Position numbers and translations under genes: made by a program. The notes under the pieces are model-generated. The model ran no database searches, was not told the origin of the DNA, and saw only the letters and a program-made list of their open reading frames with translations. 13,178 bases of DNA from Porticoccaceae bacterium (lineage in GTDB: Bacteria; Pseudomonadota; Gammaproteobacteria; Pseudomonadales; Porticoccaceae): the NCBI GenBank assembly GCA_030590275.1, contig JAUUYV010000008.1:1-13178 (forward strand). Reading direction: 5' to 3'. This document shows, piece by piece, positions 7,521 through 13,178 of this stretch (its first letter is position 1; every line of letters begins with the position of its first letter).

Positions 7521-8192
7521 TTATTTGTTTTCCGCCATCATACTCTGCACCACAGGCCTCAACTTTTCCTTCAATGCCACCAATTCACCATGAAAAAAGT
7601 GGCTAGCCTCAGGAATAGACACGAGCTGAGGCGGATTGGTCATATCACGAGCCCACTTTGCAACTAAGTCAGCGTCAACAATATCATCCCGCCCTCCAAC
7701 AACTATCCCAGTGGGGCAGGTAAACCCCCCGCTGGGAGCAAAAGAGTAGCGATCCACCGGTGGTGCTACCAGCACCATTTGCTGGCACGACAGGATTTCA
7801 CTCGCTGCGGCAGCTATTGCAGCCCCAAATGAAAAACCTGCGAGAATCAGTTGAGCATCAGGCCTCTGTGCGAGTGCGTATTTAGCCACCGCCACCATGT
7901 CATCTACTTCGCCCCTTCCCTCGTCGTGAGTCCCCTCACTGGCGCCAACTCCCCGAAAATTAAAACGCACCACATCATAACCACACTCGCGATACAAGCC
8001 GGACAAGGTGGTAACCACTTTGTTATCCATTGCTCCGCCATAAAGCGGATGAGGGTGAGCAACAACCACGACAAGGCGGTCATGGAAACCGTGAGGGTTG
8101 ATCTTCGAGTTTTTCTTGATTTCCCCTAGATCGACCGCCAACTCCAGGTCCCCAGCGGGGCCTGGTATCAATACCATTTCGCTTGCAGCCAT
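7521..8192 (-). CDS. Alpha/beta hydrolase family protein (COG2945-like)
   Basis: A 223-residue single-domain alpha/beta hydrolase with no signal peptide, so probably cytoplasmic. It has the family marks HPHPLYGGAMDNKVV (46-60), the FNFRGVGASEG loop (77-87), the nucleophile elbow AGFSFGAA with Ser121, an acid in VVGGRDDIVD (Asp170 likely) and the base in EASHFFHGEL (His198 likely). This type is often annotated as a dienelactone-hydrolase-like or dipeptidyl-aminopeptidase-like protein, but its substrate is not established and I do not assign one. An AGGA ribosome site precedes the ATG by about 8 bases. It is divergent from zapG across 147 bases and precedes zapE on the same strand. Confidence 0.88.
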   Translation of the reverse strand: MAASEMVLIPGPAGDLELAVDLGEIKKNSKINPHGFHDRLVVVVAHPHPLYGGAMDNKVVTTLSGLYRECGYDVVRFNFRGVGASEGTHDEGRGEVDDMVAVAKYALAQRPDAQLILAGFSFGAAIAAAASEILSCQQMVLVAPPVDRYSFAPSGGFTCPTGIVVGGRDDIVDADLVAKWARDMTNPPQLVSIPEASHFFHGELVALKEKLRPVVQSMMAENK

Positions 8193-8275
8193 GACACAAT
8201 CCTAAAATTACAGGCTAGCGATGATAATGACATAAGGCAGATATTTTGGCTAAATTTGCTGCAAAATTATCGCTG

Positions 8276-8305
8276 TTCGACGGGATCAATCATTGCCGCT
8301 AGAAT
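8276..8305 (+). promoter_or_regulatory. Possible zapG promoter
   Basis: TTCGAC (8276-8281) and TAGAAT (8300-8305) are 18 bases apart on the plus strand, about 35 bases before the zapG start. The -10 box is strong, the -35 box weak. It lies in the 147-base divergent gap between the hydrolase gene and zapG; I see no convincing minus-strand promoter there. Confidence 0.35.
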
Positions 8306-8339
8306 GGCCGCCTTTACCATGGTATCAAAGGAGTAATTC

Positions 8340-8819
8340 GTGAACGAAAGCAGTTTATTGATCGCTGCGGTCGCACTTATTGGGGGGTTAATTCTGGGGT
8401 TTTTGCTCACTCGTGGCTTTTACGCGCCCATCAGAAAACGCAAGCAGCTTGGCGAAGAGTTACGTGAAGCCAAACAAAAACAGGCCATTTATGAGCGGCA
8501 GGTAGCCGAGCACTTCGTTAAGACATCTAACCTGGTCAACAACCTGAGTGAAAACTACAGGGAGTTACATAAACACCTGGTTCGTAGTGCCAGCACATTA
8601 GCAAACCCGGACATCAGTCAGGAACTAATCGACAACAGCGGCCTCAGCCACCTGGAACATAAAAGCCCGCCATTGCTAGCATCCCAGTCCCACGAAGCCC
8701 CAAAAGATTATGCCCCAAGTCAGGGGCTACTGGACGAAGATTACGGTTTGGATCAAACGCCGTCCTACAAAGAGGAGTCCGAGACCAACGAGGATGAACC
8801 CACAGTCAAAACCGGGTAA
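8340..8819 (+). CDS. zapG: ZapG/YhcB-type inner-membrane protein (DUF1043)
   Basis: Membrane-anchored cytoplasmic protein of the YhcB (DUF1043) family, linked in E. coli to coordination of division and envelope growth. The 159 residues contain one N-terminal membrane helix (about 5-24), a charged helical segment likely to form a coiled coil (30-57), the conserved block YERQVAEHFVKTSNLVNNLS continuing to HKHL (51-80), and a long acidic tail with the family-like motifs PKDYAP (121-126) and LLDEDYGL (130-137). It is longer than E. coli YhcB (about 132), the extra being in the low-complexity acidic tail. It begins with GTG at 8340 behind a good AAAGGAG site. It is the only plus-strand gene between the hydrolase and sat and converges on sat. 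Confidence 0.9.
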   Translation: MNESSLLIAAVALIGGLILGFLLTRGFYAPIRKRKQLGEELREAKQKQAIYERQVAEHFVKTSNLVNNLSENYRELHKHLVRSASTLANPDISQELIDNSGLSHLEHKSPPLLASQSHEAPKDYAPSQGLLDEDYGLDQTPSYKEESETNEDEPTVKTG

Positions 8820-8832
8820 TCGCAGACCCGGC
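8808..8832 (-). terminator. Candidate sat terminator inside the zapG 3' end
   Basis: On the minus strand CCGGGT (8831-8826) and ACCCGG (8817-8812) form a perfect 6-bp stem around an 8-base loop, followed by four T (8811-8808). It starts about 32 bases past the sat stop. The arm 8812-8817 and the loop include the zapG stop codon. On the plus strand the same hairpin has no T run, so it favours sat. The T run is short, hence moderate confidence. Confidence 0.42.
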
Positions 8833-8863
8833 AGACCTCAACAAACAAAATGTTCGGGCCGGT

Positions 8864-10066
8864 TTATCCCTTATCCTCGTCCGCTATAGTTGCATAAAAC
8901 CGGCGCAGGACATCAAGCACTTCTGGGCGAGAAAAATGAGGATCCACCTCTTCTCCCTGAGACAAAGCGTCACGCAATTTAGTGCCAGACACCAACACGC
9001 GATCCTCTGCTCCGTGGGGACAGGTTCGCATAGACGACATCGTCCCACAACGATGACACCAAAAGGTCCAGTCGATTTTCAAAGCCTGGGTTTCCAGGGC
9101 ATCTTTAGGGATTTCGTCAAAAATATGGTGGGCATCGAAGGGCCCGTAATAATCACCAACACCTGCGTGATCACGTCCAACGATAAGATGTGAACAACCA
9201 TAATTTTGCCGGAACAGGGCATGCAACAAAGCTTCCCGGGGTCCAGCGTAGCGCATGTCCAGCGGGTATCCGGACTGTACAACTGTGTTATCAACAAAAT
9301 AGTTGTCGATCAAAACACTAATCGCCTCCTGGCGCACATCAGCGGGGATATCACCGGGCTTGAGCTTGCCCAGTAGCGAATGAACCATCACCCCGTCGCA
9401 AATCTCAATGGCAATCTTCGCCAAATATTCATGGGAGCGATGCATGGGGTTTCGAGTCTGAAAAGCAACCACCGTCGACCAGCCATTTTTTTCAAACAGG
9501 GCGCGGGTTTCAGTGGGGGTCATATAGGTATCGGCGTAAGTAACAGGGAATTCACCCTGCGAAAATACTTTAACCGTTCCCGCCAGATTGACATCGCCCT
9601 GCTCCATCACCATCTTTACACCAGGATGATCAACATCGGTGGTTTTAAATACTTGCTGACACTCATGAGCCTTATCAATTGGATATTGCTCAGCAATCTC
9701 CATAGACCCCATAAGCTCGCCATCTTCGGGGTTGACCAGGGCCACCTCATCACCGACCTTCAGAGTTTTGGCTTGCTCACTGCTCACCGACAAAGTAATA
9801 GGAATCGGCCAAAATAAGCCGTTAGCTAAACACATGTCGTCGCAAACACTACGCCAGTCGGCCTCTCCCATGAATCCATCGAGGGGAGTAAACCCGCCGA
9901 TACCTAGCATAATCAGGTCACCTACTTCCCGAGATGCCAGCTCGATTTTAGGGAACGATTCCGCGCGGCCTTTTTCGGCAGCGAGCTCCTTGCCCTCCAG
10001 CAACAGGGTTTTTAGCGCTTCTGCACCGTGGGGTTTAACCAGACTAGCCTTTACCGATCCGTTCAT
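8864..10066 (-). CDS. sat: Sulfate adenylyltransferase (ATP sulfurylase), single-chain type
   Basis: Makes adenosine 5'-phosphosulfate from ATP and sulfate, or the reverse in sulfur oxidisers; cytoplasmic. The 400 residues show an N-terminal PUA-like domain (about 1-165), then the nucleotidyltransferase domain with [10 protein letters not shown] (203-212; the HxxH-type ATP-binding motif) and [18 protein letters not shown] (297-314). A C-terminal set Cys337, Cys340, Cys349 (with His351 near) resembles the zinc site reported for the Thermus enzyme. No APS-kinase domain is attached. The ATG at 10066 has AGGAAG about 5 bases upstream. This is not the CysD/CysN heterodimer used by E. coli and Pseudomonas. 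No aprAB, qmo, dsr or other cys gene is visible, so the direction is undecided, though a lone gene among housekeeping genes suggests assimilation. Confidence 0.96.
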   Translation of the reverse strand: MNGSVKASLVKPHGAEALKTLLLEGKELAAEKGRAESFPKIELASREVGDLIMLGIGGFTPLDGFMGEADWRSVCDDMCLANGLFWPIPITLSVSSEQAKTLKVGDEVALVNPEDGELMGSMEIAEQYPIDKAHECQQVFKTTDVDHPGVKMVMEQGDVNLAGTVKVFSQGEFPVTYADTYMTPTETRALFEKNGWSTVVAFQTRNPMHRSHEYLAKIAIEICDGVMVHSLLGKLKPGDIPADVRQEAISVLIDNYFVDNTVVQSGYPLDMRYAGPREALLHALFRQNYGCSHLIVGRDHAGVGDYYGPFDAHHIFDEIPKDALETQALKIDWTFWCHRCGTMSSMRTCPHGAEDRVLVSGTKLRDALSQGEEVDPHFSRPEVLDVLRRFYATIADEDKG

Positions 10067-10151
10067 AATACTTCCTAGTGGTTTCTGGAGACGCCAAAAC
10101 CCCAGCGAGGCAGAAGGACTGCATCACAGAGATTAGGCTAGTGTTTGTGCC

Positions 10152-10180
10152 ATAATAACGCTTAGCGTATGGCAATGAAA
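10152..10180 (-). promoter_or_regulatory. Possible sat promoter with an embedded palindrome
   Basis: On the minus strand TATTAT (10157-10152) is a good -10 box, with a poor -35 (TTTCAT, 10180-10175) at 17 bases. The perfect 11-base palindrome ACGCTAAGCGT (10158-10168) fills the spacer and touches the -10 box, as an operator would. A weak -35 is often seen at activator-dependent promoters. Pattern-based only. Confidence 0.33.
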
Positions 10181-10249
10181 CGACTTACCGTCTAAGGATC
10201 TAGTAAAGTCCTGGGAACCAGATTCACCAGCCGTATATCCACCACACAG

Positions 10250-10270
10250 TGATCAAGCACATGATGATCA
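10250..10270. repeat. Paired TGATCA palindromes upstream of the DegS-like gene
   Basis: Two identical TGATCA hexamers (10250-10255 and 10265-10270), each self-palindromic, are separated by 9 bases, so their centres are 15 bases apart, in the sat/degS-like divergent gap. Could be a bipartite operator or chance. Nothing else firm is seen in 10181-10342, and no clear ribosome site precedes the protease gene. Confidence 0.3.
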
Positions 10271-10342
10271 AATATTCGCATTTATTTTAAAGCTGACCAC
10301 CCCCAACCATGCTCACTTTGACGACCAACCTTCGATAAACAA

Positions 10343-11524
10343 ATGCGTAACATTGTCTGGCCCATAGTAACCGGTTTGTTGGCAGCAGCTCTCACTCTCG
10401 CATTATTATCCCTAAACCGGCAATCGGTTCCCACGCCTACTCTCGACAGCCCCGTCGTTACTGGCACTTCAGCACCGATTAGAACTATCACCAGAGATAC
10501 CGTCTCTTATTCCGCAGCAGTACGCCGCGCTGCGCCAGCTGTTGTTAATATTTATACCCGGACACTGCTACCCCGAGGCCAACATTCACTGCTAAACAAC
10601 CCCATCTTTCAGCGTTACTACGATGGCAGCGCACAACCTCAGCAACAACGGATGGCCTCGTCGCTGGGCTCTGGAGTCATTGTTAGCGTCGATGGGTTTA
10701 TTCTCACCAATCACCACGTAGTTGCAGGTGCCGATGAGATCATCGTTCTGCTGTACGACGGCCGCGAAGCACAGGCTCGGTTGGTGGGCTTAGATCCAGA
10801 AACTGATCTGGCCGTGCTGCAAATTACGTTGGACAAGCTGTCGCCAATCGCAATCGGCAATTCCGGCCAAACTCGGGTTGGCGACGTTGTTTTAGCCATC
10901 GGCAACCCCTTTGGGCTGGGTCAATCAGTCTCCCAGGGAATTATCAGTGCAAGGGAGCGCACCGGACTAGGACTCAACACCTTTGAAAATTTCTTACAAA
11001 CTGACGCCGCTATTAACCAGGGCAATTCCGGCGGCGCGCTGATCGATGCCTATGGCAACCTGCTGGGCATCAATAGCGCGACACTGAACGAAAGCTCTTC
11101 TGTAGGTATCGGCTTTGCTATCCCTGTAAAAACTGCCATCGATGTATTAGAAGACCTGGTGCAGCACGGCCGCGTCATTCGTGGATCACTAGGAGTGCGG
11201 GCCCAACAATTATCTCCACAGCTAGCTCAGAGCATGGGTCTCTCCCCCCCCTACGCATTAATAATTACCCATGTACAGATTGGTGGCCCTGCATACACAG
11301 CAGGCCTGCAGCCAGGTGACATTGTTACCCATATGAATGGCAATATTGTCACCGATGGGGCTCACGCCGCCAATCTGGTCGCCAATTTAAAACCAGGCGA
11401 CCCCGTACGGCTACGAATTATTCGAGATAATCAGGTAAATGATGTGACCGCTATAGCGGGAGTCCGTGCGCCCTCGAACCCCAGGCCTGCAAGCTCAGGC
11501 AACGGGGCACAAGTCATAAATTGA
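10343..11524 (+). CDS. Membrane-anchored DegS/AlgW-type serine protease
   Basis: Trypsin-like periplasmic protease of the HtrA family that in E. coli (DegS) or Pseudomonas (AlgW) senses misfolded outer-membrane proteins and makes the first cut in the anti-sigma factor RseA/MucA. The 393 residues begin with an uncleaved-looking membrane anchor (about 5-24) and no signal-peptidase site. The protease domain (about 55-270) has His125 in LTNHHVV, Asp155 in DPETDLAV and Ser229 in QGNSGGAL. A single PDZ domain follows (about 280-370). One PDZ plus an anchor fits DegS/AlgW rather than the soluble two-PDZ DegP/DegQ. A short Pro/Ser-rich tail ends the protein. The ATG is the first start after an in-frame stop; no clear ribosome site precedes it. 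Like algW in Pseudomonas, it neighbours hisC. The anti-sigma partner is not in the window. Confidence 0.92.
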   Translation: MRNIVWPIVTGLLAAALTLALLSLNRQSVPTPTLDSPVVTGTSAPIRTITRDTVSYSAAVRRAAPAVVNIYTRTLLPRGQHSLLNNPIFQRYYDGSAQPQQQRMASSLGSGVIVSVDGFILTNHHVVAGADEIIVLLYDGREAQARLVGLDPETDLAVLQITLDKLSPIAIGNSGQTRVGDVVLAIGNPFGLGQSVSQGIISARERTGLGLNTFENFLQTDAAINQGNSGGALIDAYGNLLGINSATLNESSSVGIGFAIPVKTAIDVLEDLVQHGRVIRGSLGVRAQQLSPQLAQSMGLSPPYALIITHVQIGGPAYTAGLQPGDIVTHMNGNIVTDGAHAANLVANLKPGDPVRLRIIRDNQVNDVTAIAGVRAPSNPRPASSGNGAQVIN

Positions 11525-11565
11525 CAGCCAGCAGGCCGGGAACCAGCCTTCGAAGTAGCACGTCT

Positions 11566-12624
11566 TTAAAGTATTGATTCGACAGCCTGAACGAATAATC
11601 GGTTTTGTTTTTCATCGCCCACAGTAACTCGCAAATAATCCTTGATTCGAGATTGCTTAAAGTGGCGAACTAGAACGCCCCTCTCTCGCAAGGCCAAAGC
11701 CAGATCGACAGCGATGTGCCGCCCGTGACGCAGAAACACAAAGTTAGCTGCTGAAGGCAAAACCTCAAAACCCATTCGCCGGAGCTCTGACACCAGGCCC
11801 TCTCGGCTAGCCATGACCTGCTTCCGGCGTAACTGAAAATACTCCTCATCCCCAAAAGCCGCTATGCCACCAGCGATAGCAAGACGATCTAGAGGGTAGG
11901 AGTTAAAACTGTTTTTGACACGCTGCAAGGCTTCAATCAAACCCTCATCGGCGATGGCGAACCCTAGCCGCAAACCGGCAAGAGCCCGCGATTTAGACAG
12001 GGTTTGCACGACCACCAAATTGGGATAACGTCTTACCAGACCAATAGCAGATTCACCACCAAAATCGATATAGGCCTCATCGACCACCACCACGGAATCC
12101 TGGTTATCGGCGAGCAAAGCCTCTATATCTGACAGCGGCAGCAAAAGCCCGGTAGGCGCATTGGGATTGGCAAAAATAATCCCCCCATTCGGTCTACGGT
12201 AATCATTGACGACAACCTTAAAGTCGTCGTCAAGTGCGACCGTTTCATAATCAATACCGTACAATCCACAATACACCGGATAAAAGCTGTAGGTGATATC
12301 GGGAAACAAAACTGGTTTTTCGTGCTTAAACAGGGCATAAAAAATATGCGCCAAGACTTCGTCGGAACCGTTACCAACAAAAACCTGAGATTCCCGCGTT
12401 CCATAATAACGGGCAATTGTTGTCTTCAGCTCATTAGCTTCTGGCGGCGGATATAAGCGCAAGTCCTCGTTGAGCTGAGCGCCAATAGCCTCCCTCACTC
12501 GCGGAGAAGGTCCATAAGGGTTTTCGTTGGTATTGAGTTTGACCAGCTGCTCGTTGTGGGGCTGCTCCCCCGGAACATAGGGAGTTAAGCTGTGTACAAA
12601 GTCGCTCCAGTAACGCTTGCTCAC
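11566..12624 (-). CDS. hisC: Histidinol-phosphate aminotransferase
   Basis: PLP-dependent aminotransferase of histidine synthesis: imidazole-acetol phosphate plus glutamate gives histidinol phosphate and 2-oxoglutarate. The 352 residues fit the family. Visible marks are [12 protein letters not shown] (30-41), GNGSDEV (84-90), FANPNAPTG (151-159), VDEAYIDF (181-188, Asp182 pairs with the PLP ring) and [15 protein letters not shown] (207-221) with the PLP-binding Lys211. The start is GTG, in the 4-base overlap GTGA with the hisD stop, so translation is coupled. It converges with the protease gene across 41 bases, where a 7-bp hairpin (11533-11549) without a T run is the only structure. Downstream his genes (hisB etc.) are not linked here, as in Pseudomonas. 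Confidence 0.96.
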   Translation of the reverse strand: MSKRYWSDFVHSLTPYVPGEQPHNEQLVKLNTNENPYGPSPRVREAIGAQLNEDLRLYPPPEANELKTTIARYYGTRESQVFVGNGSDEVLAHIFYALFKHEKPVLFPDITYSFYPVYCGLYGIDYETVALDDDFKVVVNDYRRPNGGIIFANPNAPTGLLLPLSDIEALLADNQDSVVVVDEAYIDFGGESAIGLVRRYPNLVVVQTLSKSRALAGLRLGFAIADEGLIEALQRVKNSFNSYPLDRLAIAGGIAAFGDEEYFQLRRKQVMASREGLVSELRRMGFEVLPSAANFVFLRHGRHIAVDLALALRERGVLVRHFKQSRIKDYLRVTVGDEKQNRLFVQAVESIL

Positions 12625-13178
12625 GACCTATCTTTGTCCACTATGCGATATTCCGCAGACCGTGCGTGAGCAGTTAGCGACTCGCCCCGCGCCAGTACCG
12701 ACGCAGTTTTGGCCAAAGTCGAGGCACCTTCGGGCGAGCACTGAATAATCGACGTCCTTTTCTGGAAGTCATAGACCCCAAGCGGCGACGAAAACCTTGC
12801 AGTAGTCGAGGTCGGTAGTACGTGGTTGGGCCCAGCACAATAATCCCCAAAGGCTTCTGGTGTGTAGCGACCCAAAAACACTGCCCCAGCATGGCGGACT
12901 TTAGGCAGCCAGTCTTCCGCATTGGCCACAGATAACTCCAGATGTTCGGGTGCGATGCGATTGGCTACGCTAAGGGCTTCTTCTATATCCCGCACTTCGA
13001 TAAACGCGCCGCGCCCCCGAAGCGATGCCTCGATCACCGAGCGTCGCTCCATTGTGGGCAATAAACGTCTCATGCTGTCCTCGACCTTATCGAGAAAGCC
13101 AGCGGACGGGCTCACCAAAACCGCCTGCGCTTGCTCATCGTGCTCGGCCTGAGAAAACAAATCCATTGCGATCCAGTC
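12621..13178 (-). CDS. hisD: Histidinol dehydrogenase, C-terminal part (5' end beyond the window)
   Basis: Zinc-dependent enzyme that performs the last two steps of histidine synthesis, oxidising histidinol to histidine with two NAD+. Only the last 185 codons are present. The frame runs off the window edge through codons reading DWIA just before [10 protein letters not shown], which is the conserved internal segment and not a start. Visible residues include Glu-His in RIAPEHLEL (the catalytic pair equivalent to E. coli Glu326/His327), the zinc-region Asp in [13 protein letters not shown] and the His in LTAHARS near the C terminus. The stop overlaps the hisC GTG start by 4 bases, giving a hisD-hisC unit. 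hisG probably lies upstream, as in Pseudomonas, but is outside the window. Confidence 0.96.
   Translation of the reverse strand, partial: DWIAMDLFSQAEHDEQAQAVLVSPSAGFLDKVEDSMRRLLPTMERRSVIEASLRGRGAFIEVRDIEEALSVANRIAPEHLELSVANAEDWLPKVRHAGAVFLGRYTPEAFGDYCAGPNHVLPTSTTARFSSPLGVYDFQKRTSIIQCSPEGASTLAKTASVLARGESLTAHARSAEYRIVDKDRS

Noticed and set aside
9380..9817. Long plus-strand open frame (145 codons) opposite sat
   Set aside because: It is antisense to the strongly supported sat gene, has no recognisable domain and looks like a codon-composition shadow.
11533..11549. Hairpin in the 41-base gap between the DegS-like gene and hisC
   Set aside because: Seven pairs with a 3-base loop can form on the minus strand, but neither strand has a T run after it, so it is not called as a terminator.
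12621..13166. Reading the hisD fragment as a complete gene starting at MDLFSQ
   Set aside because: The frame is open to the window edge, the preceding codons DWIA are conserved in HisD, and [10 protein letters not shown] is internal to the family.
1..13178. A defence island, mobile element or undescribed multi-gene system
   Set aside because: All genes belong to known housekeeping families in a conserved gene order; no transposase, integrase, repeat array or cluster of unknown genes is present.

Overview
This 13.2 kb window is a housekeeping region of a gammaproteobacterial chromosome. The gene order rplM-rpsI-petA-petB/C-sspA-sspB, with zapE, zapG, a DegS/AlgW-type protease and hisC-hisD close by, is a well-known gammaproteobacterial neighbourhood. 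It resembles the Pseudomonas version most, where (from memory) algW lies beside hisC-hisD and pet genes lie between rpsI and sspA. Base composition is about 50% GC. A marine or Cellvibrionales-like organism is a guess that the sequence alone cannot settle. I see no mobile element, CRISPR array, tRNA, rRNA or phage gene.

Layout by coordinate. Minus strand, 7-4963: a biosynthetic-type thiolase, sspB, sspA, a fused cytochrome b/c1 gene and petA, closely packed and apparently one operon read petA -> petBC -> sspA -> sspB -> thiolase. A 222-base gap holds a good intrinsic terminator and a possible petA promoter. Minus strand, 5186-6018: rpsI and rplM, behind a strong-looking promoter. Minus strand, 6293-8192: zapE and an alpha/beta hydrolase. 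Plus strand, 8340-8819: zapG. Minus strand, 8864-10066: a single-chain ATP sulfurylase (sat). Plus strand, 10343-11524: a membrane-anchored DegS/AlgW-like protease. Minus strand, 11566-13178: hisC and the 3' part of hisD, translationally overlapping. No gene-free stretch exceeds 300 bases; the two longest, 276 and 274 bases, hold promoter-like and palindromic elements.

Functionally the window combines translation (L13, S9), the respiratory cytochrome bc1 complex, stringent/stationary-phase factors (SspA, and SspB, which delivers ssrA-tagged proteins to ClpXP), division and envelope proteins (ZapE, ZapG), envelope-stress proteolysis (DegS/AlgW), sulfate activation (Sat) and histidine synthesis.

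I do not find an undescribed multi-gene system. The points worth a second look are the fusion of cytochrome b to cytochrome c1 in one 681-residue chain with extra cysteine pairs, a single-chain Sat where Pseudomonas has cysDN, a hairpin overlapping the rplM promoter, a perfect palindrome abutting the sat -10 element, and a CxYS motif in SspA.
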